A DNA stretch of 64,000 bases from Saccharothrix sp. HUAS TT1 (GCF_040744945.1 NZ_CP160453.1:7502001-7566000), one strand, 5' to 3'. Positions 38,534-47,363 are shown, numbered from the stretch's first letter. The notes: generated from the letters alone by a model not told the origin. Numbers and translations are program-made.

Positions 38534-39631
38534 TCACCCGGCGGGGGTGGCGACCTTCGGCTTCGGGGTCCACTGGGTGTAGCCGGCGCGCTCGGCCTCG
38601 GCGACCGAGCGGAAGGTGACGTCGCCCTTCATCCGCTTGTAGTAGGGCGAGGTCGGGGTGTGGAAGATCATGGACTTCGAGTTCGCCTTCACCTCCAGCT
38701 CCTCGTCGGTCGCGGGGGTGGTCTGGGCGATCTGCTCGGTGAGGGTGGCGGCGGGGAGCGCGACGGGCTCCGGCTCGACGGCGACAGCGGCGGGCTCGGC
38801 CGGGGCGGACTCGGCCGGGACGGGCTCGGTGACGACGATGGGCGCGGGCGCACCGGCGGGCTCGGTCACGGTGACCGGCGCGAGGGCGGGCTCGGGGTCG
38901 GTGGCGGCGGGCTCGGTGGCGGCGGGCTCGGCCACGACGACTGGCGCGGGCTCGGAGGCGGACTCGGCCACGACGATCGGCGCGGGCGCACCGGCGGGCT
39001 CGGCGACGGCGGCAGGTGCGGGGGTGACGGGCTCGGCGGTCGCAGGCTCGGACTCGGCGGCGGCAGGTGCGGCGGCGGGCTCGGCCTCAACGACCGGCTC
39101 GGACTCGGCGGCGGTAGGTGCGGGAGTGGTGAGCTCGGCGGCGGTCGCAGGCTCGGGCTCGGATGCAGCGGCGGTCGCAGGCTCGGCAGCAAGCTCCGGC
39201 TTTGCGGCAGGCTCCGGCTCGGCGGCGGGTGCAGCAGCAGCGGACTCGGCGGTGACAGGCTCAGCGGCGGCAGGCTTGATGGCGGTCGCAGCGGTGGTGG
39301 GCGCGGCTGCGGCGGCGGCTGCGGCGGCGGTGGCGGTGGCGGTGGCGGGCGCAGCGGCAGCCGGCTCCGGATCGGCGGCGGCGGACTCCAGCTCGGCAGC
39401 GGGCGCAGCGGCGGCGGGCTCCGGCTCAGCGGCGGAGGGATCGGTGGTGATGACCGGCGTGGCTGCTGCAGCCGGGGTGGGCTTGGGGGTGGTGGTGGGT
39501 GCGGGTTCAGCGGTCGGCTCGGACAGGCGGGAGCGCAGGTCGCGGATGGTGGGGTTGAGGCGCAGCCAGACGACCGCCGCGCCAGCCACGAACGCCGCCA
39601 CGCACAGGACGATGGTGAACAACCAGGACAC
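38534..39631 (-). CDS. Membrane-anchored Ala/Pro/Glu-rich protein with C-terminal sunset-type domain
   Basis: 365 residues. One N-terminal membrane helix (about 2-23), then ~270 residues of low-complexity Ala, Pro and Glu with near repeats such as AEPAGAPAPIVV (copies near residues 205 and 255), then a compact C-terminal domain (about 325-360: SKSMIFHTPTSPYYKRMKGD and TFRSVAEAERAGY) resembling the ~40-residue sunset domain seen at the C-termini of other actinomycete proteins. GTG 39631 follows AGGAG by five bases. It probably projects a small domain through the cell envelope or into the cytoplasm on a flexible stalk; the topology is not clear. Confidence 0.75.
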   Translation of the reverse strand: MSWLFTIVLCVAAFVAGAAVVWLRLNPTIRDLRSRLSEPTAEPAPTTTPKPTPAAAATPVITTDPSAAEPEPAAAAPAAELESAAADPEPAAAAPATATATAAAAAAAAAPTTAATAIKPAAAEPVTAESAAAAPAAEPEPAAKPELAAEPATAAASEPEPATAAELTTPAPTAAESEPVVEAEPAAAPAAAESEPATAEPVTPAPAAVAEPAGAPAPIVVAESASEPAPVVVAEPAATEPAATDPEPALAPVTVTEPAGAPAPIVVTEPVPAESAPAEPAAVAVEPEPVALPAATLTEQIAQTTPATDEELEVKANSKSMIFHTPTSPYYKRMKGDVTFRSVAEAERAGYTQWTPKPKVATPAG

Positions 39632-39804
39632 TGCCACTCCTACGGCCACAGCTTGCGGAACAGGACGTCGACCGGACGCGTTCCGACGAGCCGCGCACAG
39701 CTCGGTCCACGGGTCGGCATTGGGCGTTGCCGCCCAGCTCGACCCGGAAGCGCACGACCCGTCGGCCGAATTCACCGTGTCGGGAACCACAGACTAAGGA
39801 CGTG

Positions 39805-40452
39805 TCAAGCGGCGTTCGGCAGCACCCCCTGCCTGCACCCGCACCGGCTGCACACCGGGTGGGCGGGCAGCCGCACGTCGGCGAGCAGTTTGCGGGCGTC
39901 GTCGAACGTCGGCACCCGCTGCCCCGGCACCAGTAGGCTGTCCAGCACCTCCTGCCGCCGACGCGCCAGCTCGCGCGAGCGCTCCACCGGGTCCTTCAAC
40001 CGCGCCCGCACCCGCTCCCGCGACTGCTCGCGCGCCAACGTGCCCGCCGGGCTCAACGGCCGCCGCGGCCGCGGCTGGGTCAGCCGGGCGTTGCGCCGGT
40101 TGACGCGCCACCAGGCGCCCAGCGTCATGCCCGCCACCGGGGGGCGCGCTCGACGCGCGCCCCCCTGCCACCACGACCGCAGCCGCGCACGGAGGAAGTC
40201 GTGCGCTACCTGGTCGCGGCTCCTCGGGCTGCCCTGCCTGGCGCCGTCCGGCCTGCGGTCGACCGCCGCGAGCAGGGCATCGACGCTCCACCCCTCGCCG
40301 AACCACGGCTCGACGACCCGGCGCACGGCGGCGCGGTGGGCATCGGGCCAGCTCGCGCGCAGGCAGAGCGCCTCGACCGCCGTGTCGATCTCGGCGTCGG
40401 TCTCGGGGATGACACGGCCGGGCCACTGACGGGGATCTAGTCGAACGCGCAT
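39805..40452 (-). CDS. Hypothetical protein with C-terminal CxxCxC cluster
   Basis: 215 residues, very rich in Arg. The N-terminal half is helical (VEALCLRASWPDAHRAAVRR; DALLAAVDRRP; QVAHDFLRARLRSWWQGGARR), the middle is basic, and the C-terminus has PVCSRCGCRQG, a possible small zinc knuckle. The family is not recognised; a nucleic-acid-binding role is possible from composition only. It is divergent from the ArsR gene, with about 107 bp between starts. Confidence 0.6.
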   Translation of the reverse strand: MRVRLDPRQWPGRVIPETDAEIDTAVEALCLRASWPDAHRAAVRRVVEPWFGEGWSVDALLAAVDRRPDGARQGSPRSRDQVAHDFLRARLRSWWQGGARRARPPVAGMTLGAWWRVNRRNARLTQPRPRRPLSPAGTLAREQSRERVRARLKDPVERSRELARRRQEVLDSLLVPGQRVPTFDDARKLLADVRLPAHPVCSRCGCRQGVLPNAA

Positions 40453-40559
40453 CGCATGGCTCCCTTCGAACAGCTACCGAACATCCGTTCGAGATAGTGC
40501 CACCGACCACCGACAATTCTGGAGTCCCAGTCTTGACTTATATAAGCTGCTCCTGAAAT

Positions 40560-40913
40560 ATGCAGGTCGTGCACGCGTTCGACGTTCTCGGCGATCCGGT
40601 GCGACGCCGCATCTTGGAGCTGCTGGCCGACGGCGAGCTGTCCTCCGGCGCGGTCACGGAGGTGGTCCGCCGGGAGTTCGGCATCTCGCAGCCCGCCGTC
40701 TCCCAGCACCTGCGGGTGCTGCGCGAGAACGGCTTCGCCCGCGTCCGCGCGGAGGGCGCCCGGCGGCTCTACGCGGTGGACGACCAGGGCCTGCGCGAGG
40801 TGGACGAGTGGCTGGACCGGTTCCGCCGGTTCTGGAGCGGGCACCTCGACGCGCTGGCCACCGAGCTCGCGCGCGGCAAGCGCGAGCGACGACTCAAGGA
40901 GGAAGAACAGTGA
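40560..40913 (+). CDS. ArsR-family transcriptional regulator
   Basis: 117 residues. A winged HTH with DPVRRRILELLADGELSSG and ISQPAVSQHLRVLRENGF. It has no Cys-based metal site. The C-terminal part is the DEWLDRFRRFWSGHLDALAT segment found in regulators fused to or paired with SRPBCC/AHSA1 proteins. Its stop overlaps the next GTG (GTGA), so the two are cotranslated. Confidence 0.9.
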   Translation: MQVVHAFDVLGDPVRRRILELLADGELSSGAVTEVVRREFGISQPAVSQHLRVLRENGFARVRAEGARRLYAVDDQGLREVDEWLDRFRRFWSGHLDALATELARGKRERRLKEEEQ

Positions 40914-41527
40914 TCGACCTGGCCGACCAGCTCAAGGCCATCCACCGCGAGGTGGGCGAGGGCCCCTCCGACACCGTCGGCCTGCTGCTGCGCCGCACCT
41001 ACGACGCCGCGGCGGAGGACGTGTGGGACGCGGTCACCGACCCGGCCCGGCTGCGGCGCTGGTTCCTGCCCGTCAGCGGCGACCTGCGCGAGGGCGGGCA
41101 CTTCGAGGTGGAGGGCAACGCGAGCGGCGACATCCTGACGTGCTCGCCGCCGAAGCTGCTGCGCGTCACGTACGGCGGCGAGACCAGCGTCGTGGAGCTG
41201 CGCCTCACCGCGGACGACGCCGAGCGGACCACCGTCGAGCTGGAGCACACGGTGCCCAAGGCGGTGGCGGGCAGCGGCGCGGGCGCGCTGTACGTCGGCC
41301 CCGGCTGGGACGGCGCGCTGCTCGGCCTGGCCCTCCACCTGGCGGGTGAGGTGCTGGAGGGCGACGACCCGGTGGCCGCCGCCAACGCGCCGGAGGTCCA
41401 GCGGTTCAACCTGGGCTCCGTCGACGCGTGGACGGCGGCGGTCGAGGCGTCGGGCACCGCCACCGAGGAGGAGCTGGCGGCGGCGGTCGCGGTGGCGAGG
41501 GGCCAGTACGCGCCCGACGTGGTCTGA
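40910..41527 (+). CDS. SRPBCC (AHSA1-like) domain protein
   Basis: 205 residues. The helix-grip fold is recognisable from DAAAEDVWDAVTDPARLRRWF (interrupted here by its conserved turn), PVSGDLREGGHF and LRVTYGGE, with a C-terminal helical extension of ~80 residues (GPGWDGALLGLALHLAGE). Such proteins bind hydrophobic ligands and are widely paired with ArsR regulators; the ligand is unknown. Confidence 0.88.
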   Translation: MIDLADQLKAIHREVGEGPSDTVGLLLRRTYDAAAEDVWDAVTDPARLRRWFLPVSGDLREGGHFEVEGNASGDILTCSPPKLLRVTYGGETSVVELRLTADDAERTTVELEHTVPKAVAGSGAGALYVGPGWDGALLGLALHLAGEVLEGDDPVAAANAPEVQRFNLGSVDAWTAAVEASGTATEEELAAAVAVARGQYAPDVV

Positions 41528-41531
41528 CCGG

Positions 41532-41672
41532 CTACGGCTCGGAGACCTCGGCTTCGACGCCGTCCAGCGTCGCCTCGACGCCGTCGAAGCCGGGGTCCGC
41601 GGGCGCCGCGTCGTCGGCACGGCACCCGACCAGGGTGAACAGCAGCACCACGGCTGCTGCCAGGGCCCTCAC
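41532..41672 (-). CDS. Tiny lipoprotein
   Basis: 46 residues. LAAAVVLLFTLVGC is a short lipoprotein signal with Cys at about residue 17, followed by an acidic tail (PADPGFDGVEATLDGVEAE). The GTG overlaps the stop of the upstream secreted protein (GTGA), which is the main reason to believe it is real. It is convergent with the SRPBCC gene, with 4 bp between stops. Function unknown. Confidence 0.6.
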   Translation of the reverse strand: MRALAAAVVLLFTLVGCRADDAAPADPGFDGVEATLDGVEAEVSEP

Positions 41673-42058
41673 TTGACGCCGCAGTGGTCGGCCTGGAACC
41701 GGTCGACCCGCCGCTGGGCGTCGCCGAGGCGGTCCAGCTGGTCGGCACGGCGCTCCAGCCGCCGGTCCAGCCGTTCGGCGCGGCCGGTGTCGCCGGCTTC
41801 CCGGGCCTTCCGCGCCTGCTCGCGCAGCCAGGCCGTCGACCCGTGCACGTCCGCCCCGCCGTTGATGCGGGTGGTGAGCCGGTTGATGCGGCCCTCGATC
41901 CTCGGCGCCCGCTCCTCGCACAGCTGCTTCACCTTCTCGGGGCCGATCGTGATGGGCGCGTAGCTGCTCTCCTGGGCGAGGGCCGCGCCCGTCGGGACGA
42001 GCCCGAGCCCGAGCGCCGCGGTCCCGGCGACGGCGATGCGGCGAATCCACGTGTTCAT
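41669..42058 (-). CDS. Secreted small helical protein of unknown function
   Basis: 129 residues. Sec signal peptide to about residue 28 (GAALA), then a charged helical region (EKVKQLCEERAPRIEGRINR and ERLDRRLERRADQLDRL) with two Cys (about 47 and 126). It resembles small actinomycete proteins with a coiled-coil body; the family is not recognised. Cotranslated with the tiny lipoprotein gene that follows. Confidence 0.7.
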   Translation of the reverse strand: MNTWIRRIAVAGTAALGLGLVPTGAALAQESSYAPITIGPEKVKQLCEERAPRIEGRINRLTTRINGGADVHGSTAWLREQARKAREAGDTGRAERLDRRLERRADQLDRLGDAQRRVDRFQADHCGVK

Positions 42059-42161
42059 GACGCCCACGGTCGCGCGCGCCGGTGAGGGCCGCGTTCGGCC
42101 GGTGTTCGGATCGCGCAAAGATCGCCGTTTCAGCTCCCGCCTGGCGGCAACCCTCTTCCCC

Positions 42162-42482
42162 ATGAACGACACCCTGTGGGACGAGTTCCACCGCGTGGTG
42201 AACATGACCTCGCACGAGCTGGAGGACTGGCTGCGCACCCGCTCGGCGGGCGAGGACAGCGAGACCGTGCCGGACCAGGCGGGCACGCCGACCGGCCAGG
42301 ACGTGCTGCGGGTGCTGCGCAAGCGGCGCACGGACCTCACCACCGAGGACGTCAAGGTGATGCGCAAGGTCGTGGAGCGGGTGCGCGAGCAGCGGCGGGA
42401 GGACCTGGAGCCGACGGCGGGCGAGGCGCACTGGCGGCGCCGGCTCATGTCCATCGGCCACGACCCGCTCAAGCCCGCCTGA
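42162..42482 (+). CDS. DUF3140 protein (first of two paralogues)
   Basis: 106 residues. Family core: WDEFHRVVNMTSHELEDWL near the start, then VLRKRRTDLTTEDVKVMRKV, and WRRRLMSIGHDPLK at the end. The function is unknown; the family looks like a small DNA-associated or stress protein. It is paralogous to 47364-47705, with the same end (GHDPLK). Divergent from the secreted protein gene at 42058. No GGGTA promoter was found directly before it. Confidence 0.85.
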   Translation: MNDTLWDEFHRVVNMTSHELEDWLRTRSAGEDSETVPDQAGTPTGQDVLRVLRKRRTDLTTEDVKVMRKVVERVREQRREDLEPTAGEAHWRRRLMSIGHDPLKPA

Positions 42483-42545
42483 GAGCCCGCCTGAGAGCCT
42501 GCTTGGGGGCACGCCTGGGAGCGCGGCCCCGCTCACAACCCGCAC

Positions 42546-42585
42546 GGCCGACCCGAGCCCGAACGGGACACGGCTCGGATCGGCC
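42546..42585. terminator. Bidirectional terminator between DUF3140 and NADH dehydrogenase genes
   Basis: 14-bp stem with one mismatch (42546-42559 with 42572-42585) and a 12-nt loop, between convergent stops at 42482 and 42608. Confidence 0.75.
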
Positions 42586-42607
42586 CCTCACCACGGCACG
42601 ACCGCCG

Positions 42608-43930
42608 TCACCCCCCGTCGCTGACGCTGATCTTCTCGGGGCTGGTCCTCTCGGAGTCGCCCAACCGCACCCCCGCCTCGGGGACCAGGCCGAACTGCAC
42701 GACCTGGCGGCGGGCGAGCAGGTCGGTCAGCCAGTCCACCGCCACCCGCAGCCGGTTGCCGGGCATCGCCAGCAGGTGGTAGCCGCGGGCCACCAGCTTG
42801 GCCGGCGGACCGGTCAGCGGCACGTGCAGCGGGTTGGCGACCGCGCTCGGCCCGGCCAGGTCGACCACGAACCCGAGGTCGCGGTGCCGGTACGTGCCGA
42901 CGTCGCCGTAGCCCAGGGACGCCGCCACGTTGCGCCCGGCCAGCTTGCCCTGCCGCTGCGCGTGCTGCGCCGTCATCGGCGTCGGCTTGCCGTCGTTGAA
43001 CACGTCCGGCACGGCGGCCACGTCACCGGCGGCGAACACGTGCGGGTGGGTCGGCACGGCCAGCGTCGGGTCGACCACCACCCGCCCCTTCACCGTGGCC
43101 AGCGACACCGACTCCACCAGCGGGTCCGGCCGCACGCCGACGCACCACACCAGCGTCCGGGTCGGGATGGAGGTGCCGTCGGTCAGCTTCGCGCAGTCCG
43201 CGGTGACCTCCTCGACGCTGGTCTCCAGCCGCACGTCCACGCCACGCCCCCGCAGCACCCGCGAGGCGGGCTCGGACAGCCGCTCGTCCAGGCCGGGCAG
43301 CACCCGCGGCGCCATGTCCACCAGCACCCACTTGACCTCGGACTCGGACAGCCCGGTGCGCCCGCGCAGCGCCGAACGCGTCAGCTGCTGCCCCTGAGCC
43401 ACCAGCTCGGTGCCCGTGTACCCGGCCCCGACCACGACGAACGTCGCCCGCGCCGCCCGCTCGGCCGGGTCGGTCGCCTGCTCGGCCAGCTCGACCTGCC
43501 GCAGCACGTGGTCGCGCAGGAAGACCGCTTCGGCGACCGACTTGAAGCCGAACGCGTGCTCGGCCACCCCGGGGATGGACAGCAGCCGGGTGATCGAGCC
43601 CGAGGTCAGCACGATCCGGTCCCACTCCAGGACCTGCTCGCGCCCCTCGACGTCCACCACCGCGCACGTCCGCGCGGCTAGGTCGAGCCCGGTCGCGTGC
43701 GCCTGCACGAGCCGGGTGCGCGGCAGCTTGGGCCGCAGCGGCACGGCCACCCGGCGCGGGTCGAGCGAGCCGCCGGCGACCTCGGGCAGCAGCGGCACGT
43801 AGAGCATGTAGTCGGTGGGGTTGACCGCCACCAGCTCGGCGGCGTCGGCCGGCAGCACGCGTTCCAGGGTGCGCAGGCAGTGGTAGCCCGCGAACCCCGT
43901 TCCGACGACCAGCACGCGTGGCTTGCCCAT
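42608..43930 (-). CDS. Type-II NADH dehydrogenase-like FAD-dependent oxidoreductase
   Basis: 440 residues. FAD-binding GTGFAGYHCLRTL (10-22), NAD-binding VVVGAGYTGTELVAQG (about 164-179), WCVGVRPDPLVES, and the second FAD motif HVFAAGDVAAVPD (about 296-308). This matches NDH-2, which passes electrons from NADH to menaquinone on the inner membrane face without proton pumping. The C-terminal ~60 residues (LLAMPGNRLRVAVDWLTDLLARR) form the amphipathic membrane-binding part. A SigB-type promoter lies 37 bp upstream on the minus strand. Confidence 0.9.
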   Translation of the reverse strand: MGKPRVLVVGTGFAGYHCLRTLERVLPADAAELVAVNPTDYMLYVPLLPEVAGGSLDPRRVAVPLRPKLPRTRLVQAHATGLDLAARTCAVVDVEGREQVLEWDRIVLTSGSITRLLSIPGVAEHAFGFKSVAEAVFLRDHVLRQVELAEQATDPAERAARATFVVVGAGYTGTELVAQGQQLTRSALRGRTGLSESEVKWVLVDMAPRVLPGLDERLSEPASRVLRGRGVDVRLETSVEEVTADCAKLTDGTSIPTRTLVWCVGVRPDPLVESVSLATVKGRVVVDPTLAVPTHPHVFAAGDVAAVPDVFNDGKPTPMTAQHAQRQGKLAGRNVAASLGYGDVGTYRHRDLGFVVDLAGPSAVANPLHVPLTGPPAKLVARGYHLLAMPGNRLRVAVDWLTDLLARRQVVQFGLVPEAGVRLGDSERTSPEKISVSDGG

Positions 43931-43967
43931 GGCCCGATCCCTCCGCCGACGTCCGTTCGGCCAGCGG

Positions 43968-43993
43968 GTACCCCGGACCGGGAAGGGGTAGAC
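43968..43993 (-). promoter_or_regulatory. SigB-type promoter of the NDH-2 gene
   Basis: Minus-strand GTCT, 16 bp, GGGTAC (-10 at 43973-43968), 37 bp before the start at 43930. The GGGTAC core is palindromic and also reads on the plus strand towards the HAD gene, but a GNNT partner is lacking there. Confidence 0.55.
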
Positions 43994-44001
43994 AACTGAC
44001 C

Positions 44002-44718
44002 ATGGCCCTGGGACTGCCCGACGCGATCACCGCCTGTCTCTTCGACCTGGACGGCGTGCTCACCAGCACGGCCGTGCTGCACCGCCGCGCCTGGCGGCGC
44101 ACGTTCGACGACTTCCTGAGCCCGCGCGACGAGCTGCCGTTCACCGAGGCCGACTACCTGACGCACGTGGACGGTCGGCCCCGCTACGACGGCGTGCGCG
44201 CATTCCTCGCCTCCAGGGGCATCACCTTGCCCGAGGGCGAGCCGAACGACCCACCGGACCGCGACACCGTGCACGGTGTCGGCAACCGCAAGAACGACCT
44301 GCTGGAGGCGATCATCCGACACGAAGGCGTGACCCCCTACCCGGGCACGGTCCCCTACCTGCGCGCCGTCGAGGACGCGGGGCTGGGCATCGGCGTGGTG
44401 ACCTCGTCGGCGAACGCCCGCAAGGTGCTCGACGCGGCCGACCTCAGCCCGTTCGTGCAGGCGCTGGTGGACGGCGTGGTGATCATCCGCGACGGGCTGG
44501 CGGGGAAACCGGCGCCGGACTCGTTCCTGGCCGGCGCGCGGCTGCTGGGCGTGCGGCCGGAGCACGCCGCCGTGTTCGAGGACGCGCTGGCGGGCGTGCA
44601 AGCGGGCCGCTCGGGCGGGTTCGGCCACGTCGTGGGCGTGGACCGGACCGGTCAGCGGGAGGCGTTGCTGGCGCACGGCGCGGACGTCGTGGTCGAGGAC
44701 CTGGCGGAGCTGCTGTGA
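44002..44718 (+). CDS. HAD-family beta-phosphoglucomutase-like hydrolase
   Basis: 238 residues. HAD motif I FDLDGVLT (about 14-21), motif II VVTSSANA, motif III KPAPDSFL and motif IV AVFEDALAGV. The cap region is that of beta-phosphoglucomutase. Coupled to a GH65 phosphorylase by a four-base overlap (GTGA), it would convert beta-glucose-1-phosphate to glucose-6-phosphate, the classic partner reaction. Confidence 0.88.
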   Translation: MALGLPDAITACLFDLDGVLTSTAVLHRRAWRRTFDDFLSPRDELPFTEADYLTHVDGRPRYDGVRAFLASRGITLPEGEPNDPPDRDTVHGVGNRKNDLLEAIIRHEGVTPYPGTVPYLRAVEDAGLGIGVVTSSANARKVLDAADLSPFVQALVDGVVIIRDGLAGKPAPDSFLAGARLLGVRPEHAAVFEDALAGVQAGRSGGFGHVVGVDRTGQREALLAHGADVVVEDLAELL

Positions 44719-47084
44719 GCGGTTGGCAGATCCACCCCTGGATGGTGCGCTGGGACGGCCTCGCCGTGGACCAGCTGCGCCGGACCGAATCGGTGTTCGC
44801 GCTGTCCAACGGGCACATCGGACTGCGCGGCACGCTGGACGAGGGCGAGCCGCGCGGGCTGCCCGGCACCTACCTCAACGGCTTCTACGAGGAGCACGCG
44901 CTGCCGTACGGCGAGTCCGGCTACGGCTACCCGGAGGCCGGGCAGACGGTCGTCAACGTCACCGACGGCAAGGTGATCCGGCTGCTGGTCGGGGACGAGC
45001 CGCTGGACATGCGCTACGGGCGGGCCCACGCGCACCAGCGCGAGCTGGACTTCCGCACCGGCACGCTGCGCCGCTGCACCGAGTGGGAGTCGCCGACCGG
45101 TCGCCGGGTGACCGTGCGCAGCGAGCGGCTGGTGTCGCTGACCCAGCGGGCGGTCGCGGCGATCCTGTACGAGGTCGAGGCGAACGAGGACGTGCAGCTC
45201 GTCGTGCAGTCCGACCTGCTGGCCAACGAGCCGGTGGAGAACGAGGGCGGCGACCCGCGGGTGGCGGCGGCGCTGAACGAGCCGCTGGAGGCCGACTTCG
45301 CCCACGCCTCGGACCACCGGGCGATCCTGGCGCACCACGCGCGCAACTCGGGGCTGCGGATGGCCGCCGCGATGGACCACGAGCTGGAGGTGGACGACGG
45401 CGTGCGCACCGAGATCCGCGCCGAGGGCGACCTGGCCCGGTTCACCGCCGCCGTCGACGTGCCTGCGGGTGGGAAGTTGCGGCTGGTCAAGTACCTGGGC
45501 TACGGCTGGTCCGCGCAGCGGTCGGTGCCCGCGCTGCGGGCGCAGGTCGAGGCGGCGCTGGCGGGCGCGCGGCAGACCGGCTGGGAGGGCCTGCTGGCCG
45601 AGCAGCGGCGGTTCCTGGACGACTTCTGGGAGGTCGCCGACATCGAGCTGCACGGCGACGACGAGTTGCAGCAGGCGATGCGGTTCGCGCTGTTCCACAT
45701 CATGCAGGCCGCGGTGCGCGGCGAGACGCGGGCGATCCCGGGCAAGGGGCTGACCGGGCCGGGGTACGACGGGCACGCGTTCTGGGACACCGAGATGTTC
45801 GTGCTGCCGGTGCTGGCCTACACGCTGCCGGAGGCGGCGCGGGACGCGCTGCGGTGGCGGCACTCCACGCTGGACAAGGCGCGGGAGCGGGCCGAGGTGC
45901 TCGGCCAGCGCGGGGCGGCGTTCCCGTGGCGGTCGATCAACGGCGCGGAGTGCTCCGCGTACTGGCCCGCGGGGACGGCCGCGTTCCACGTCAACGGCGA
46001 CGTGTCGCACGCGGTGGCGCAGTACGTCAACGCGACCGACGACCGGCAGTTCGAACGGGACTGCGGCACCGAGATCCTGGTGGAGACGGCGCGGCTGTGG
46101 ACGTCGCTGGGCCACCACGACCAGCACGGCGGGTTCCGGATCGACGGGGTGACCGGCCCGGACGAGTACTCGGCCGTGGTGGACAACAACGTCTACACCA
46201 ACCTGATCGCGCAGGAGAACCTGCGCAGCGCGGCGGACGCGTGCGAGCGGCACGAGGACGTGGCCGAGCGGCTGGGCGTGGACGGCGACGAGGTGCGGTC
46301 GTGGCGCAAGGCGGCCGACGGGATGCTCATCCCGTTCGACGACCTGCTCGACGTGCACCAGCAGTCCGAGGGGTTCACCTCGCACGCCGAGTGGGACTTC
46401 GAGGGCACCGATCCCGACGAGTACCCGCTGATGCTGAACCGGCCGTACTTCGACCTGTACCGCAAGCAGGTGGTCAAGCAGGCCGACCTGGTGCTGGCCA
46501 TGCACGTGCGCGGCGACGCGTTCACGGCCGAGCAGAAGGCGCGCAACTTCGCCTACTACGAGGCGCGGACGGTGCGCGACTCGTCGCTCTCGGCGGGCAC
46601 GCAGTCGGTGCTGGCCGCCGAGGTCGGCGCGCTGCGGCTGGCCTACGACTACCTGGCCGAGGCGGCGTTCACCGACCTGCACGACCTGCACCGCAACGTC
46701 CACAACGGACTGCACATGGCGTCGCTGGCGGGCGCCTGGGTCGGCCTGGTGGCCGGGTTCGGCGGGATGCGCGACCACCGCGGCGAGCTGTCGTTCGCGC
46801 CGCGCCTGCCGCCGGGGCTGTCCCGGATGGCGTTCCGCATGTCGTTCCGCGGCACGCGGCTCGCGGTGGAAGTCGAGCCGGGCTCGGTCACCTACCGGAT
46901 CATCGGGGGTGAGGCGCTGCGCACCAGCCACCACGGCGAGCCCATCGTGGTGGAGCCGGGCAAGCCGGTCACCCGGTCCACACCGGACGCGCCCGAGCCG
47001 CCGGAGCTGACCCAGCCGGCGAACCGCGAGCCGGCGCGGAGGGTGCCGCCCGGCGAGCGGTCGCCGGGCGCTCAGCCGTCGTGA
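44715..47084 (+). CDS. GH65 glycoside phosphorylase/hydrolase (maltose/trehalose/kojibiose type)
   Basis: 789 residues. An N-terminal beta-sandwich (about 1-260), linker helices and the (alpha/alpha)6 barrel carry GHAFWDTEMFVLPVL and the catalytic Glu484 in GPDEYSAVVDNNVYTN. SSLSAGTQSVLAAEVG and MASLAGAWVGLVAGFGG follow, as in maltose and trehalose phosphorylases. A paired beta-phosphoglucomutase implies phosphorolysis giving beta-glucose-1-phosphate. The disaccharide substrate cannot be assigned by eye. The last ~45 residues are a Pro-rich tail that extends past the conserved end and overlaps the convergent DUF2945 gene by 13 bp. Confidence 0.92.
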   Translation: MSGWQIHPWMVRWDGLAVDQLRRTESVFALSNGHIGLRGTLDEGEPRGLPGTYLNGFYEEHALPYGESGYGYPEAGQTVVNVTDGKVIRLLVGDEPLDMRYGRAHAHQRELDFRTGTLRRCTEWESPTGRRVTVRSERLVSLTQRAVAAILYEVEANEDVQLVVQSDLLANEPVENEGGDPRVAAALNEPLEADFAHASDHRAILAHHARNSGLRMAAAMDHELEVDDGVRTEIRAEGDLARFTAAVDVPAGGKLRLVKYLGYGWSAQRSVPALRAQVEAALAGARQTGWEGLLAEQRRFLDDFWEVADIELHGDDELQQAMRFALFHIMQAAVRGETRAIPGKGLTGPGYDGHAFWDTEMFVLPVLAYTLPEAARDALRWRHSTLDKARERAEVLGQRGAAFPWRSINGAECSAYWPAGTAAFHVNGDVSHAVAQYVNATDDRQFERDCGTEILVETARLWTSLGHHDQHGGFRIDGVTGPDEYSAVVDNNVYTNLIAQENLRSAADACERHEDVAERLGVDGDEVRSWRKAADGMLIPFDDLLDVHQQSEGFTSHAEWDFEGTDPDEYPLMLNRPYFDLYRKQVVKQADLVLAMHVRGDAFTAEQKARNFAYYEARTVRDSSLSAGTQSVLAAEVGALRLAYDYLAEAAFTDLHDLHRNVHNGLHMASLAGAWVGLVAGFGGMRDHRGELSFAPRLPPGLSRMAFRMSFRGTRLAVEVEPGSVTYRIIGGEALRTSHHGEPIVVEPGKPVTRSTPDAPEPPELTQPANREPARRVPPGERSPGAQPS

Positions 47085-47287
47085 GGGCGCAGGGCGGAAG
47101 GCTTGTGCACCGCGTCGCGCCCGCTCTTGGCGCTGCGCACGCGGTACTGGGGGTCCTCCTCCGAGGCCCGCACCTTCCGCCCTGCCGCCTCGACGTCCTC
47201 GGTGATCTCCTCGACCACCTCGCCGTGCGTGGTGGAGCCGTGGCTCGACCACTCCACCTCGTCGCCCTTGCGGAACTCCTCGCCCAT
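47072..47287 (-). CDS. DUF2945/HVA1-family (hypervirulence-associated, Tudor-like) small protein
   Basis: 71 residues. The opening GEEFRKGDEVEWSSHGSTTHGE-type strand pair, followed by YRVRSAKSGRDAVHKPSAL, is the DUF2945 signature, an SH3/Tudor-like barrel of unknown role. It shares a divergent SigB-type promoter with the DUF3140 gene at 47364, which points to a stress function. Confidence 0.85.
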   Translation of the reverse strand: MGEEFRKGDEVEWSSHGSTTHGEVVEEITEDVEAAGRKVRASEEDPQYRVRSAKSGRDAVHKPSALRPHDG

Positions 47288-47306
47288 GGTCCGACCTCCT
47301 GGTGAC

Positions 47307-47352
47307 GGGTCTTCCGGTCGTTCCGGGGTACCCCGGAACGAGCTGCGAACAC
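47307..47352. promoter_or_regulatory. Back-to-back SigB-type promoters on one palindrome
   Basis: A 22-bp perfect palindrome (47319-47340, half CGTTCCGGGGT) places GGGTAC on both strands. Plus: GGGT (47307-47310), 15 bp, GGGTAC (47326-47331), 33 bp before the DUF3140 start. Minus: GTGT (47352-47349), 15 bp, GGGTAC (47333-47328), 41 bp before the DUF2945 start. Both fit GNNT-N14-16-GGGTA(C/T). Confidence 0.7.
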
Positions 47353-47363
47353 GGAGGTGGGTT

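Noticed and set aside
43948..43971. SigB-type promoter on the plus strand for the HAD/GH65 operon
   Set aside because: GGGTAC is present at 43966 but no GNNT lies 14-16 bp upstream; only the minus-strand reading meets the consensus.
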